Positions 17,883-25,940 of a DNA stretch of 54,565 nucleotides are shown here, one piece after another. Source of the DNA: Bacteroidales bacterium. GTDB lineage: Bacteria > Bacteroidota > Bacteroidia > Bacteroidales > VadinHA17. Positions within the stretch are counted from its first letter, which is position 1. The number at the start of each line of letters is the position of its first letter. The position numbers and the translations under genes were made by a program. Where the stretch lies: positions 1-54,565 of the forward strand of contig JAGGWN010000090.1 of assembly GCA_021157415.1 (NCBI GenBank). Direction: 5' to 3'. A model generated the notes under the pieces. The model worked only from the letters and a program-made list of their open reading frames with translations, was not told the DNA's origin and did no database searches.

Positions 17883-18713
17883 ATGAAAATATTGAAAAGC
17901 CGCCTGATTCATTTTGGCTTGTTCCTGTTTCTTCTTTGCCCGGTTATTCACTTTCGGACCCAGGGACAGTCCGCCCCCGACACAATCTTTAATCAAACCG
18001 ACAGCAACGGGAATAAACAGGGATATTGGAAGAAAACAGATGCAAAAGGTCATGTGATTTACCGGGGTTACTTTAAAGATAATAAACCGGTCGGAGCATT
18101 CAAAAGATATTATCCCGACGGAACACTAAAAACTCTTACGTTTTATAAACCAGCCAATGACACCGCAGAGGTAACCTTTTATTATCAGAACGGGAAAAAA
18201 GCCGCCAAAGGAAAATATTACCATAAGAAAAAAACAGGCACCTGGAAATATTACTCTTTTTACGAAGATTTTTTATCTTATATTGAAAACTATAAAGACG
18301 GACTGAAAGAAGGGACCAGCATTAAATTTTATGCTAACGGAGACACGGCAGAGATCCTGGAGTTCTCAAAAGGACACAGAGAAGGAAAATGGGAGCAGTT
18401 CTTTCCGGGAAATACCCCCAAGATGCAGGCATGGTACAAACATGACAGACTGGAAGGCTCTTTTATCCTTTTCTATCCCACCGGGGAAAAACAGGTCTCC
18501 GGTTTTTACAAACAAAATTCCCGTGATGGTACATGGAGAATGTTCAGAAAAGATGGAAAAGTAAATCTTACGATTTCCTATAAAAACGGCTTTGCGGAAA
18601 ATGCCGATGAACTTGACAAACAACAAAATGCTTTGCTGGATTCGCTCATAAAAAACAAAGGACGTTTCAAGGATCCTGAAAAATATGGCATAGATATTCT
18701 GCGGAAAAGATAA
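17883..18713 (+). CDS. Secreted MORN-variant repeat protein
   Basis: A 276-residue protein made of MORN_2-type repeats, each about 20-24 residues with a G-x-W/F-K-x-Y-x-x-D/N-G core (for example GYWKKTDAKGHVIYRGYF and GTWRMFRKDGKVNLTISY). Such Bacteroidota proteins are often labelled YwqK-like antitoxins by similarity, without proof of that role. I chose ATG 17883: the in-frame ATG at 17808 lies in the loop of the dnaK terminator. The chosen start also gives a clean signal peptide (MKILKSRLIHFGLFLFLLCP) with cleavage near residue 27. It is 28 bp upstream of the subtilase, so cotranscription is likely. Function is unknown. Confidence 0.8.
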   Translation: MKILKSRLIHFGLFLFLLCPVIHFRTQGQSAPDTIFNQTDSNGNKQGYWKKTDAKGHVIYRGYFKDNKPVGAFKRYYPDGTLKTLTFYKPANDTAEVTFYYQNGKKAAKGKYYHKKKTGTWKYYSFYEDFLSYIENYKDGLKEGTSIKFYANGDTAEILEFSKGHREGKWEQFFPGNTPKMQAWYKHDRLEGSFILFYPTGEKQVSGFYKQNSRDGTWRMFRKDGKVNLTISYKNGFAENADELDKQQNALLDSLIKNKGRFKDPEKYGIDILRKR

Positions 18714-18741
18714 TATTCTTACCCTAAACCGGCGCCTGTCC

Positions 18742-20379
18742 ATGGATACATACTTCAGATCGGTTTTGATGTTTCTGTATATTCTCATTTTCATCGTGCA
18801 GGGACATTGCCGGGAATCCGGGATATACACCATCTCTCTTACCGATAAGGAAGGAACTCCATTCAGCATGGATCATCCCGAAGCTTTTTTGTCATCTCGT
18901 TCTTTACAGCGACGGGCACGCTGTCACCTCCCTGTCACCTATGACGATCTTCCTGTTTCTCAGAGGTATATTGACAGCTTGCATACGCTGGGCATGAAAA
19001 TTATCTGCCGGTCAAAATGGTTCAATACGGTTACTGCATACAGTAGGGATACGCTTTTGCTTGACACAATCACCCGGTTATCCTTTGTCCGGGAGATAAA
19101 ACTGGTCAAGCCTGATCATCCTGTCAAGTCGAAACAAATAAAATGGGCCGAACCCGAAAGCCCTGCCGGAAATTCTTTTTTTCCGGTCCAGCTTCGAATG
19201 TTGCATGGTGACACACTTCACCGAATGGGTTTTACCGGGAAAGGATTACTCATCTCCATTCTGGATGCCGGTTTTTATCATGCCGACATTCTTCCGGCCT
19301 TTGATTCCCTGTGGTCGCATGGACAGATCAAGGGAACCTGGGATTTTATCGAACAGAGCCCCCAGGTATTTGATGATCATCCACACGGGATGAATGTCCT
19401 AAGCATCCTGGCGGGTATTGTTCCCGGACAGCTAAAAGGATCTGCTCCCGGAGCTGATTACTGGTTGCTGCGTACCGAAGATGTGTACAGTGAATATCCG
19501 GTGGAGGAGGAATACTGGACTGCCGGGGCAGAGTTTGCCGACAGCGTAGGATCCGATATCATACATTCCTCACTGGGTTATTATGTCTTTGACGACCCGT
19601 CACTCAGTTATTCCTATCAAGACATGAACGGCAGGACAACTACGGTAGCCAGAGCAGCCGTCATGGCGGCACGACGCGGCATGGTCGTTGTGGTCAGTGC
19701 AGGCAATGAAGGAAACAAAGACTGGCATTATATTATCTCCCCTGCAGACGCAGACAGTATTCTCGCTGTAGGAGCGGTGGACTCGCTTCAATATCCGGCA
19801 TCCTTCACCTCTTTTGGACCGTCTTCTGATAATCGGGTTAAGCCGGATGTTAGCACCATGGGTGTTAACATTCTGATACAGGGATCCGACGGCACCGTTG
19901 TCCGTGGAAACGGAACTTCTTTTTCTTCCCCCCTCATCAGCGGGCTGACAGCCTGTCTGTGGCAGGCTTTTCCCGAAATGGACGCACAGGAAATCATCCG
20001 CACGGTGAGGGAAAGCTCAAGTCATTATTTGTCACCGGATCATCGAATCGGTTATGGCATTCCCGATTACCTCATGGCCTATACCCGCTTAAACCTGATC
20101 CGCTATTTTTCCGGGCATCTTTCCCCTCTGTTGGTTTATCCCAATCCTTTTACGGATCATCTCACAATCGTCGTAAAAGCCAACGAACCCGCATCTATAC
20201 AGATATTGCTGTTCGACATGACAGGAAGAAAAGTTCTGGCACAAACATACGCCAATACAAAGCAAGGGATCAGAATCATTCCAACGGATATGGGAAATAT
20301 GTTGTCTGCGGGGGGATATATCATGCAGGTCATCAATGGGCAAACCAGGACAACCGTCAAAATCGTCAAAACCAAATAA
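18742..20379 (+). CDS. Secreted subtilisin-like (S8) peptidase with T9SS sorting domain
   Basis: A secreted serine protease of 545 residues. A signal peptide (about 1-22) is followed by a propeptide-like region and the S8 catalytic domain (about 160-440). The triad is Asp175 (SILDAGF), His215 (HPHGMN) and Ser393 (GNGTSFSSP), with oxyanion Asn322 (SAGNEG). The C-terminal segment of about 80 residues begins VYPNPFTDHLTI and ends VKIVKTK, the hallmark of a type A T9SS sorting domain, so the enzyme should cross the outer membrane by T9SS and be surface-anchored or released. It lies 28 bp after the MORN protein, and xseA starts 2 bp after its stop codon. Confidence 0.92.
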   Translation: MDTYFRSVLMFLYILIFIVQGHCRESGIYTISLTDKEGTPFSMDHPEAFLSSRSLQRRARCHLPVTYDDLPVSQRYIDSLHTLGMKIICRSKWFNTVTAYSRDTLLLDTITRLSFVREIKLVKPDHPVKSKQIKWAEPESPAGNSFFPVQLRMLHGDTLHRMGFTGKGLLISILDAGFYHADILPAFDSLWSHGQIKGTWDFIEQSPQVFDDHPHGMNVLSILAGIVPGQLKGSAPGADYWLLRTEDVYSEYPVEEEYWTAGAEFADSVGSDIIHSSLGYYVFDDPSLSYSYQDMNGRTTTVARAAVMAARRGMVVVVSAGNEGNKDWHYIISPADADSILAVGAVDSLQYPASFTSFGPSSDNRVKPDVSTMGVNILIQGSDGTVVRGNGTSFSSPLISGLTACLWQAFPEMDAQEIIRTVRESSSHYLSPDHRIGYGIPDYLMAYTRLNLIRYFSGHLSPLLVYPNPFTDHLTIVVKANEPASIQILLFDMTGRKVLAQTYANTKQGIRIIPTDMGNMLSAGGYIMQVINGQTRTTVKIVKTK

Positions 20380-20381
20380 CC

Positions 20382-21755
20382 GTGGAAACAAAAGACCATC
20401 TGACCCTGTCAGCACTTAATCACAGAATCAGGAAAACCTTTGAAGCAGAGTTTCCGCATCCTCTCTGGGTAGTTGCCGAAATCAGTGAAATAAAAATCAA
20501 TGCCAGCGGGCACTGTTACCTGGAGCTCATCGAAAAAAAGCCCGACAGCGATCTCCCTGTTGCAAAAGCCAGGGCAGCCATCTGGGCCTATACTTTCAGG
20601 ATGCTGAAACCTTACTTTGAGACCACCGCCGGCAGACCACTGGCCCCGGGCCTTAAGGTACTTGTACAAGTAAATGTCACATTCCATGAGGTGTACGGAT
20701 ACACACTGACCATTAAAGATATAGACCCTGTTTACACCGTCGGAGAGATGGCCCTGAAACGTAAAGAGATTATTGAGCGTTTGCAAAAAGAAGGCATTCT
20801 TACCATGAACAAACACCTTCCCTTTCCGTTGGTGCCTCAGAAAATTGCTATTATCTCCTCTGGCACAGCCGCCGGTTACCAGGATTTCATTCATCAGATC
20901 AGTAACAATCCCTGGGGATACTTCTTCAACCTGACACTTTTTCCGGCGATCATGCAGGGGTCAGAAGCGGAAGACACCCTGATAGAGGCCCTGGAAAAGA
21001 TCTATGAAAAAGAAGAGGATTTTGATGTTGTGGTCATCATACGGGGAGGAGGCTCCCAGGCCGACCTGAGCAGTTTTGACAACTACCGGCTGGCCGAACA
21101 TATTGCCCAATTCCCGCTACCGGTACTTACCGGCATCGGTCATGAAAAGGATGAAACTGTTACCGACCTGGTGGCTTACACCAACCTGAAAACCCCAACA
21201 GCAGTAGCAGAGTTTATTCTCGACAGAGTAAGGAACTTTGAAGAAGAGGTTACAGGAACTGCCGGCATGATCTTTCAGACGGCAAAACAACAATTATCAA
21301 CCCACGATAATAACCTCAGACATTTTGTCTATGAAATTAATAGTCTGATTCAGAACCGTCTTTCAGGTCATGTAAGAAAACTGGACGGCATCAAACAAAA
21401 ACTTTTTTATATCTCCAGAAAAACCCTACAGGAGAAAAAACACCAGCTGTCAGGGTACATTTATAACCTGGAACAGGAAGCCGGAAAATGTCTGGGATGG
21501 CATCATCAGAAAACAGGACTGTTGACTCTGGAGATGCCTCGGTTGGTAAAACAATATTTTACAGTCAGGAAACACCAGTTGACGATCCTGGGGCAGAGTC
21601 TCTCCTATCTTGACCCGGTCAATGTTTTAAGCAGAGGTTATTCTATAACAAGATTCCGGGGACACGCTCTGAAGCGGTCAAAGGATGTGAGCCCGGGAGA
21701 GATACTGAACACAAAACTTTTTAAAGGAGAGATCAAAAGCAAGATCATAAAATAA
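20382..21755 (+). CDS. xseA: Exodeoxyribonuclease VII large subunit
   Basis: The catalytic subunit of exonuclease VII, which degrades single-stranded DNA from both ends. An N-terminal OB-fold (about 8-110) is followed by the nuclease core with PQKIAIISSGTAAGYQDF, VVIIRGGGSQADLSSFD and TGIGHEKDETVTDLVA, then a long coiled-coil region and the C-terminal SLSYLDPVNVLSRGYSI motif. At 457 residues the length is normal. I place the start at GTG 20382, two bases after the subtilase stop. The same frame is open further upstream, but that part overlaps the subtilase and lacks XseA similarity, and no ATG fits. The small subunit gene is not adjacent: two histidine kinase genes lie between. Confidence 0.95.
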   Translation: METKDHLTLSALNHRIRKTFEAEFPHPLWVVAEISEIKINASGHCYLELIEKKPDSDLPVAKARAAIWAYTFRMLKPYFETTAGRPLAPGLKVLVQVNVTFHEVYGYTLTIKDIDPVYTVGEMALKRKEIIERLQKEGILTMNKHLPFPLVPQKIAIISSGTAAGYQDFIHQISNNPWGYFFNLTLFPAIMQGSEAEDTLIEALEKIYEKEEDFDVVVIIRGGGSQADLSSFDNYRLAEHIAQFPLPVLTGIGHEKDETVTDLVAYTNLKTPTAVAEFILDRVRNFEEEVTGTAGMIFQTAKQQLSTHDNNLRHFVYEINSLIQNRLSGHVRKLDGIKQKLFYISRKTLQEKKHQLSGYIYNLEQEAGKCLGWHHQKTGLLTLEMPRLVKQYFTVRKHQLTILGQSLSYLDPVNVLSRGYSITRFRGHALKRSKDVSPGEILNTKLFKGEIKSKIIK

Positions 21756-21778
21756 TAGTTATAATTAAACACTTTTCC

Positions 21779-21786
21779 TATTTTTG
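21779..21786 (+). promoter_or_regulatory. Candidate -7 element (TATTTTTG) before the first TPR kinase
   Basis: It matches TANNTTTG, 33 bp before the kinase ATG; the -33 position shows TTA rather than TTG. It suggests the kinases may be expressed separately from xseA. Confidence 0.4.
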
Positions 21787-21819
21787 CATAAATAAGGAAA
21801 ACATAGCCTTTGCACTGGC

Positions 21820-23772
21820 ATGAGACATCCACTGAAAAAAATATCTCTGATCATTTCACTCTCCGTATTTGGATGGCTTATGTCTCATGCAAACCCCTCG
21901 CAGATAGACAGTCTCTTACAAAAGGCAAGCACGGTCTCAGATTCGGGAAAAGTTATTCTTTATTCCGAAATCGCAAAAAGGTATATCGGCTCCTCTCTGT
22001 CCTCCAGTATGGAATATGCATTAAAAGCACTGTCACTGGCAGACAGTCTGGGGGATAAGCGCCTGATTGCAGAAGCATATAACCGTGTCGGGACCGTCTA
22101 TTATTACCTTAACAATTATGAAAAAGCTATTTTTTATATTATCCAGTCTCTAAAGATCAGAGAGAGCCTGGATGACCAGTCTGCAATAGCCTCCTCTTAC
22201 ACAAACCTGGCAGTAATATATATGGCTCTCCAGGAATACAATAAAGCCATCTATTACAATACAAAATCCATAGAGCTGAAAAAGAAATTGGGAACTACAA
22301 AAAATCTCGGCATCAACTACAATAATATGATGATTTTTTATGAGAAGCTAAAAGACTGGACCAATGCCCTGTACTGGGGATACAAGACCCTGGATTTTGA
22401 TAAGAACGTGAAAGATTATCAGTCTGTTGCCGATGCTTATCTGAACATAGGGGAGATTTACCACAAGCAAAAAGATTACGACCGGGCAATGAAAAATTAT
22501 CAGAAAGCCCTTACAACTTCCGATACGCTAAAAAACACTTTTACTACAACGCTCTTATTAAACAACCTAATACAACTGTTTTTGGATCTTCATGAACCGG
22601 CCAAAGCTTATGACCACCTTCAAAAGGAAGAAGAGATACTGAAGAACTATTACAATCCCAGGATATTACAGGGTTTTTACAAGAATTTATCCGCGTATTA
22701 CAAAAGTCTCCATGATTACGGAAACGCTTATAAGTACCTGAAGATTGCAGCAGCCTTCCAGGATACCAGCCGGGAAAATAATGCCTATGATAAGATCCTG
22801 GGCCTGCAAAAAAGTTATGACTCCCAGAATATGGAATATCAGATCCGTACGCTAAAGCAAAATCAACTGATCAAACAATTAAAACTGAAAAAGGGACAAG
22901 TCAGATTAATAGAATTTGGTATTTTCTCGGTCCTTTTGTTTATCCTGGTCCTGTTTATATCCTGGTCTTTCCGCAGGCTTAAAGGATTAAAAAACGAACT
23001 TGCTCTCCGTAACCAATCCCTGGAAAAAGCCAATATCGAGCTGTTCGAAACCGAAAAAGAACTTCAATCACTAAACCAAACCAAAGACAAATTCTTTTCC
23101 ATCATAGCCCACGATCTGATCAACCCTTTTCAACCCATACTGGGCTTATCGGAACTCCTGGTTACCGACCTGGACCGGCTGTCGGAGGAAGACATTAAAA
23201 AATATGCTTCCCTGATCAAAGACTCAGCCATGCGGTTGTTTAACCTGCTGAGCAATTTATTGAAATGGACACAGGCACAAACCGGCAGACTAAGCTATGA
23301 TCCTGAAAACATATCCCTTTTTGAACTTGTCAATGAAATTCTCTCTTTTTACAAGGAAAATGCACGGCTCAAGAGCATTCATTTAATGAATCATATTGAT
23401 AAGGATATTCTGGTTTATGCAGACAGGGAGCTGGTAAGTGCCATCATCCGGAACCTGGTCAGTAATGCCATAAAGTTTACCAATATGAATGGATATGTCA
23501 AAATTGACGCCATAGAAAGAACTGATTTTGTCGAGGTGTCTGTAGAAGATAACGGAACCGGGATTGATTCTGTAAGGTTGGAAAAAATATTCTCTCTTGA
23601 GTCGGCTATTTCCACCCGGGGAACACAAAATGAGGAAGGAACCGGACTGGGACTTATCCTTTGCAAGGAATTCGTAGAAAGAAACGGGGGCAAAATCCAT
23701 GTAACCAGCCGGAAAGGAAAAGGAACGGTATTCTATTTCACTTTACCCAGAACCAACGAGAGTAGAAAATGA
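21820..23772 (+). CDS. TPR-containing sensor histidine kinase (first of a tandem pair)
   Basis: A 650-residue membrane sensor kinase. A signal peptide (about 1-24) exports an all-helical region (about 30-330) with repeated TPR motifs such as AEAYNRVGTVYYYLNNYEKA. One transmembrane helix (about 362-383) leads to a coiled coil and a HisKA domain whose phosphoacceptor is His431 in IIAHDLINPF. The ATPase domain has the N box NLVSNAIKF, DNGTGID and GTGLGL, so it looks active. The TPR domain would sense a periplasmic peptide or protein. No response regulator is adjacent. Its TGA overlaps the ATG of a second kinase of identical layout. Both sit between xseA and xseB. Confidence 0.9.
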   Translation: MRHPLKKISLIISLSVFGWLMSHANPSQIDSLLQKASTVSDSGKVILYSEIAKRYIGSSLSSSMEYALKALSLADSLGDKRLIAEAYNRVGTVYYYLNNYEKAIFYIIQSLKIRESLDDQSAIASSYTNLAVIYMALQEYNKAIYYNTKSIELKKKLGTTKNLGINYNNMMIFYEKLKDWTNALYWGYKTLDFDKNVKDYQSVADAYLNIGEIYHKQKDYDRAMKNYQKALTTSDTLKNTFTTTLLLNNLIQLFLDLHEPAKAYDHLQKEEEILKNYYNPRILQGFYKNLSAYYKSLHDYGNAYKYLKIAAAFQDTSRENNAYDKILGLQKSYDSQNMEYQIRTLKQNQLIKQLKLKKGQVRLIEFGIFSVLLFILVLFISWSFRRLKGLKNELALRNQSLEKANIELFETEKELQSLNQTKDKFFSIIAHDLINPFQPILGLSELLVTDLDRLSEEDIKKYASLIKDSAMRLFNLLSNLLKWTQAQTGRLSYDPENISLFELVNEILSFYKENARLKSIHLMNHIDKDILVYADRELVSAIIRNLVSNAIKFTNMNGYVKIDAIERTDFVEVSVEDNGTGIDSVRLEKIFSLESAISTRGTQNEEGTGLGLILCKEFVERNGGKIHVTSRKGKGTVFYFTLPRTNESRK

Positions 23773-25718
23773 GGAATATTGCTGTCATCGTCTTGCTAAT
23801 AACATTGACCATTTACTCATCAGTTGGTTACGGACAGACGCATGTCATTGACAGCCTGAAAAAAGAACTCGGCCACAATCTTTCAGACAAGGAAAAGTCT
23901 CATCTGGCCAACCTTCTGGCCATTCAATATATGGAACAAAACAATATGCTGCAAAGTTTACAATATGCATATATATCACTTGAATTTGCTACCCGGGCCC
24001 ATGATATAGAGACCATGAGCAATGCGTATCTAAGGATAGGTAACATTTACTCATTTGCAAACATCCATAGCACAGCTCTTGAATATTACCTGAAAAGCAA
24101 AAACATTCTGAAAGATACGGCCCTCGCTGATAACCTGGGCAGTACTTACCTGTTTCTCGGCCAAACCTATAACATGCTACAACAATATGACTCCGCCAGA
24201 TATTATCTGGACCTTTCCCGGAAATATATGTCAAGATTAAAAAAGAAAAAATGGGAAAATATTTTGCTGATTCTTACGGGAGACCTTGAAAAAAATACTA
24301 AAAATCATACTGCTGCTCTGGATGATTATAATAAATCGCTTTCCAGGTTTCAGGAAGCAAAGGATACTTCAGGGATGATTAAAACCTCGTTCTATATTGC
24401 GGATCTTTGGGAGGAAACAGAAAACTATCAGAAGGAACAAGAAGTACTTCAAAGCGTCATGCAACTTGCTAAACTTGCTCACAAGCAGCATAGTACATGC
24501 AAATCAATGATAAAGCTGGCTCACTGTTATCTCAAAACAGGAAATACGGACAGAGTCATATCTCTGCTTACAAAAGGAGATTCTTGTGCTTCGGCCCTGG
24601 ATGAAATAAAATTAAAGAAAGAAGTCTTTTTGACGTGGTCCGAGTATTATAATCAAACACACAACCCCCGGAAAGCTTACCAAAACTTCAACACATACCT
24701 GGTAACAAAAGATTCTATACAAACCCAGTACTTCGAACTGGTAAAAAATCTTTTGGATATCAGGTACAATACCGAATCCAAAATCAAAGAACTGGATTAT
24801 TTAAAAAGGAATAACGAAATTCAAGATTTGCATTACCAAAAAAACATTTTTTATAAACACATCATTGTGGGGCTGTTTTTCTTTTTCCTCCTTACTCTGA
24901 TCATATTGTTCCTGATATATATGATCAGGCGACGATCACATAGTCAATTACTTGAAACCAACAAAAAACTGGAAAAGATCAATACGGAGCTTAAAAAGAG
25001 AAAAGAAAAACAACAATTTGAAAATCAGGTCAGGAATAAACTTTTTATGATCCTGGCACATGATCTGATCAATCCATTTAATGCACTCCTTGGTTTTGCG
25101 GGATTGCTTTCGGAAGAAATGCAGGAATACAGCAGAAAAGAAATAAAGCGTCACAGTGAATTCATTTACCAATCATCCAAACAACTTCATTTTCTTCTTG
25201 AAAATCTGCTTCAATGGGCCAGGATTCAGACCGGACGATTCAAGTTTATGCCTTCCTATGTTGAAGTAAACAAAATCCTTCGCGATGTTACTGACAGCCA
25301 CAAGTTCATGGCTGACAAAAAGAAAATCATGTTATCGGTTGACACTGCAGATAATATGATCGTATATGCAGACGATACGATGATTACCGTTATCCTTCAG
25401 AATCTGATACATAATGCCATCAAATATACCGGAGAGGGAGGCTCTGTCAAAATAAAAGGCACGCTGAAAAAAGACAGGGTAACTATCTCGGTATGTGATA
25501 CCGGATGCGGTATTTCAAAAGAAGAAATTGATAAACTCTTTATGCTGGAACACCACTTCACCAGAAAAGGAACTTCCGGCGAGCAAGGTACCGGATTGGG
25601 GCTAATTATCTGTAAAGAACTATTGGCGCTTCATCACAGCACATTAGAGGTGGAAAGTAACCTGGATAAGGGAAGCTGCTTCAGCTTTTCATTAATGCAA
25701 AAAAAAGATAAAATCTAA
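23769..25718 (+). CDS. TPR-containing sensor histidine kinase (second of a tandem pair)
   Basis: A 649-residue paralogue of the preceding kinase, starting at an ATGA overlap. It has the same parts in the same places: signal peptide (about 1-22), periplasmic TPR-like helices (about 30-340), a transmembrane helix (about 365-386), a coiled coil, and HisKA with His431 in ILAHDLINPF. The ATPase domain keeps NLIHNAIKY, DTGCGIS and GTGLGL. The phosphoacceptor falls at exactly residue 431 in both proteins although the periplasmic halves have diverged, which points to duplication with different ligands. xseB begins 4 bp after its stop. The cognate regulator is not in the window. Confidence 0.9.
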   Translation: MRNIAVIVLLITLTIYSSVGYGQTHVIDSLKKELGHNLSDKEKSHLANLLAIQYMEQNNMLQSLQYAYISLEFATRAHDIETMSNAYLRIGNIYSFANIHSTALEYYLKSKNILKDTALADNLGSTYLFLGQTYNMLQQYDSARYYLDLSRKYMSRLKKKKWENILLILTGDLEKNTKNHTAALDDYNKSLSRFQEAKDTSGMIKTSFYIADLWEETENYQKEQEVLQSVMQLAKLAHKQHSTCKSMIKLAHCYLKTGNTDRVISLLTKGDSCASALDEIKLKKEVFLTWSEYYNQTHNPRKAYQNFNTYLVTKDSIQTQYFELVKNLLDIRYNTESKIKELDYLKRNNEIQDLHYQKNIFYKHIIVGLFFFFLLTLIILFLIYMIRRRSHSQLLETNKKLEKINTELKKRKEKQQFENQVRNKLFMILAHDLINPFNALLGFAGLLSEEMQEYSRKEIKRHSEFIYQSSKQLHFLLENLLQWARIQTGRFKFMPSYVEVNKILRDVTDSHKFMADKKKIMLSVDTADNMIVYADDTMITVILQNLIHNAIKYTGEGGSVKIKGTLKKDRVTISVCDTGCGISKEEIDKLFMLEHHFTRKGTSGEQGTGLGLIICKELLALHHSTLEVESNLDKGSCFSFSLMQKKDKI

Positions 25719-25722
25719 ACCC

Positions 25723-25932
25723 ATGACAAAAAAACAACCAACGTATTCCGAGGCAATTTCTGAACTTGAGAATATCCTGGCAGAGATTGAAAACAACGAA
25801 CCGGATGTGGATGAACTGACCGAGAAAGTCAAAAGGGCAGCCTATTTGCTTCGTTTCTGCCAGAAGAAGCTAAGAAAAGCCTCCGAGGAGGTTACTGGTA
25901 TCCTGAAGAACATGGAAGAAGAAGAGGAATAA
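25723..25932 (+). CDS. xseB: Exodeoxyribonuclease VII small subunit
   Basis: The 69-residue small subunit that binds the XseA coiled-coil arms and regulates exonuclease VII. The family pattern is clear: YSEAISELENILAEIENNEPDVDELTE followed by a helix with CQKKLRKASEEV and an acidic tail. Length is typical (about 60-80). It starts 4 bp after the second TPR kinase, so its translation is likely coupled to that kinase rather than to xseA, which lies about 4 kb upstream. Confidence 0.93.
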   Translation: MTKKQPTYSEAISELENILAEIENNEPDVDELTEKVKRAAYLLRFCQKKLRKASEEVTGILKNMEEEEE

Positions 25933-25940
25933 AAATCCTG

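Noticed and set aside
19959-20381. Long N-terminal extension of xseA in the same frame
   Set aside because: It overlaps the subtilase coding sequence and has no XseA similarity; GTG 20382 fits the family start.
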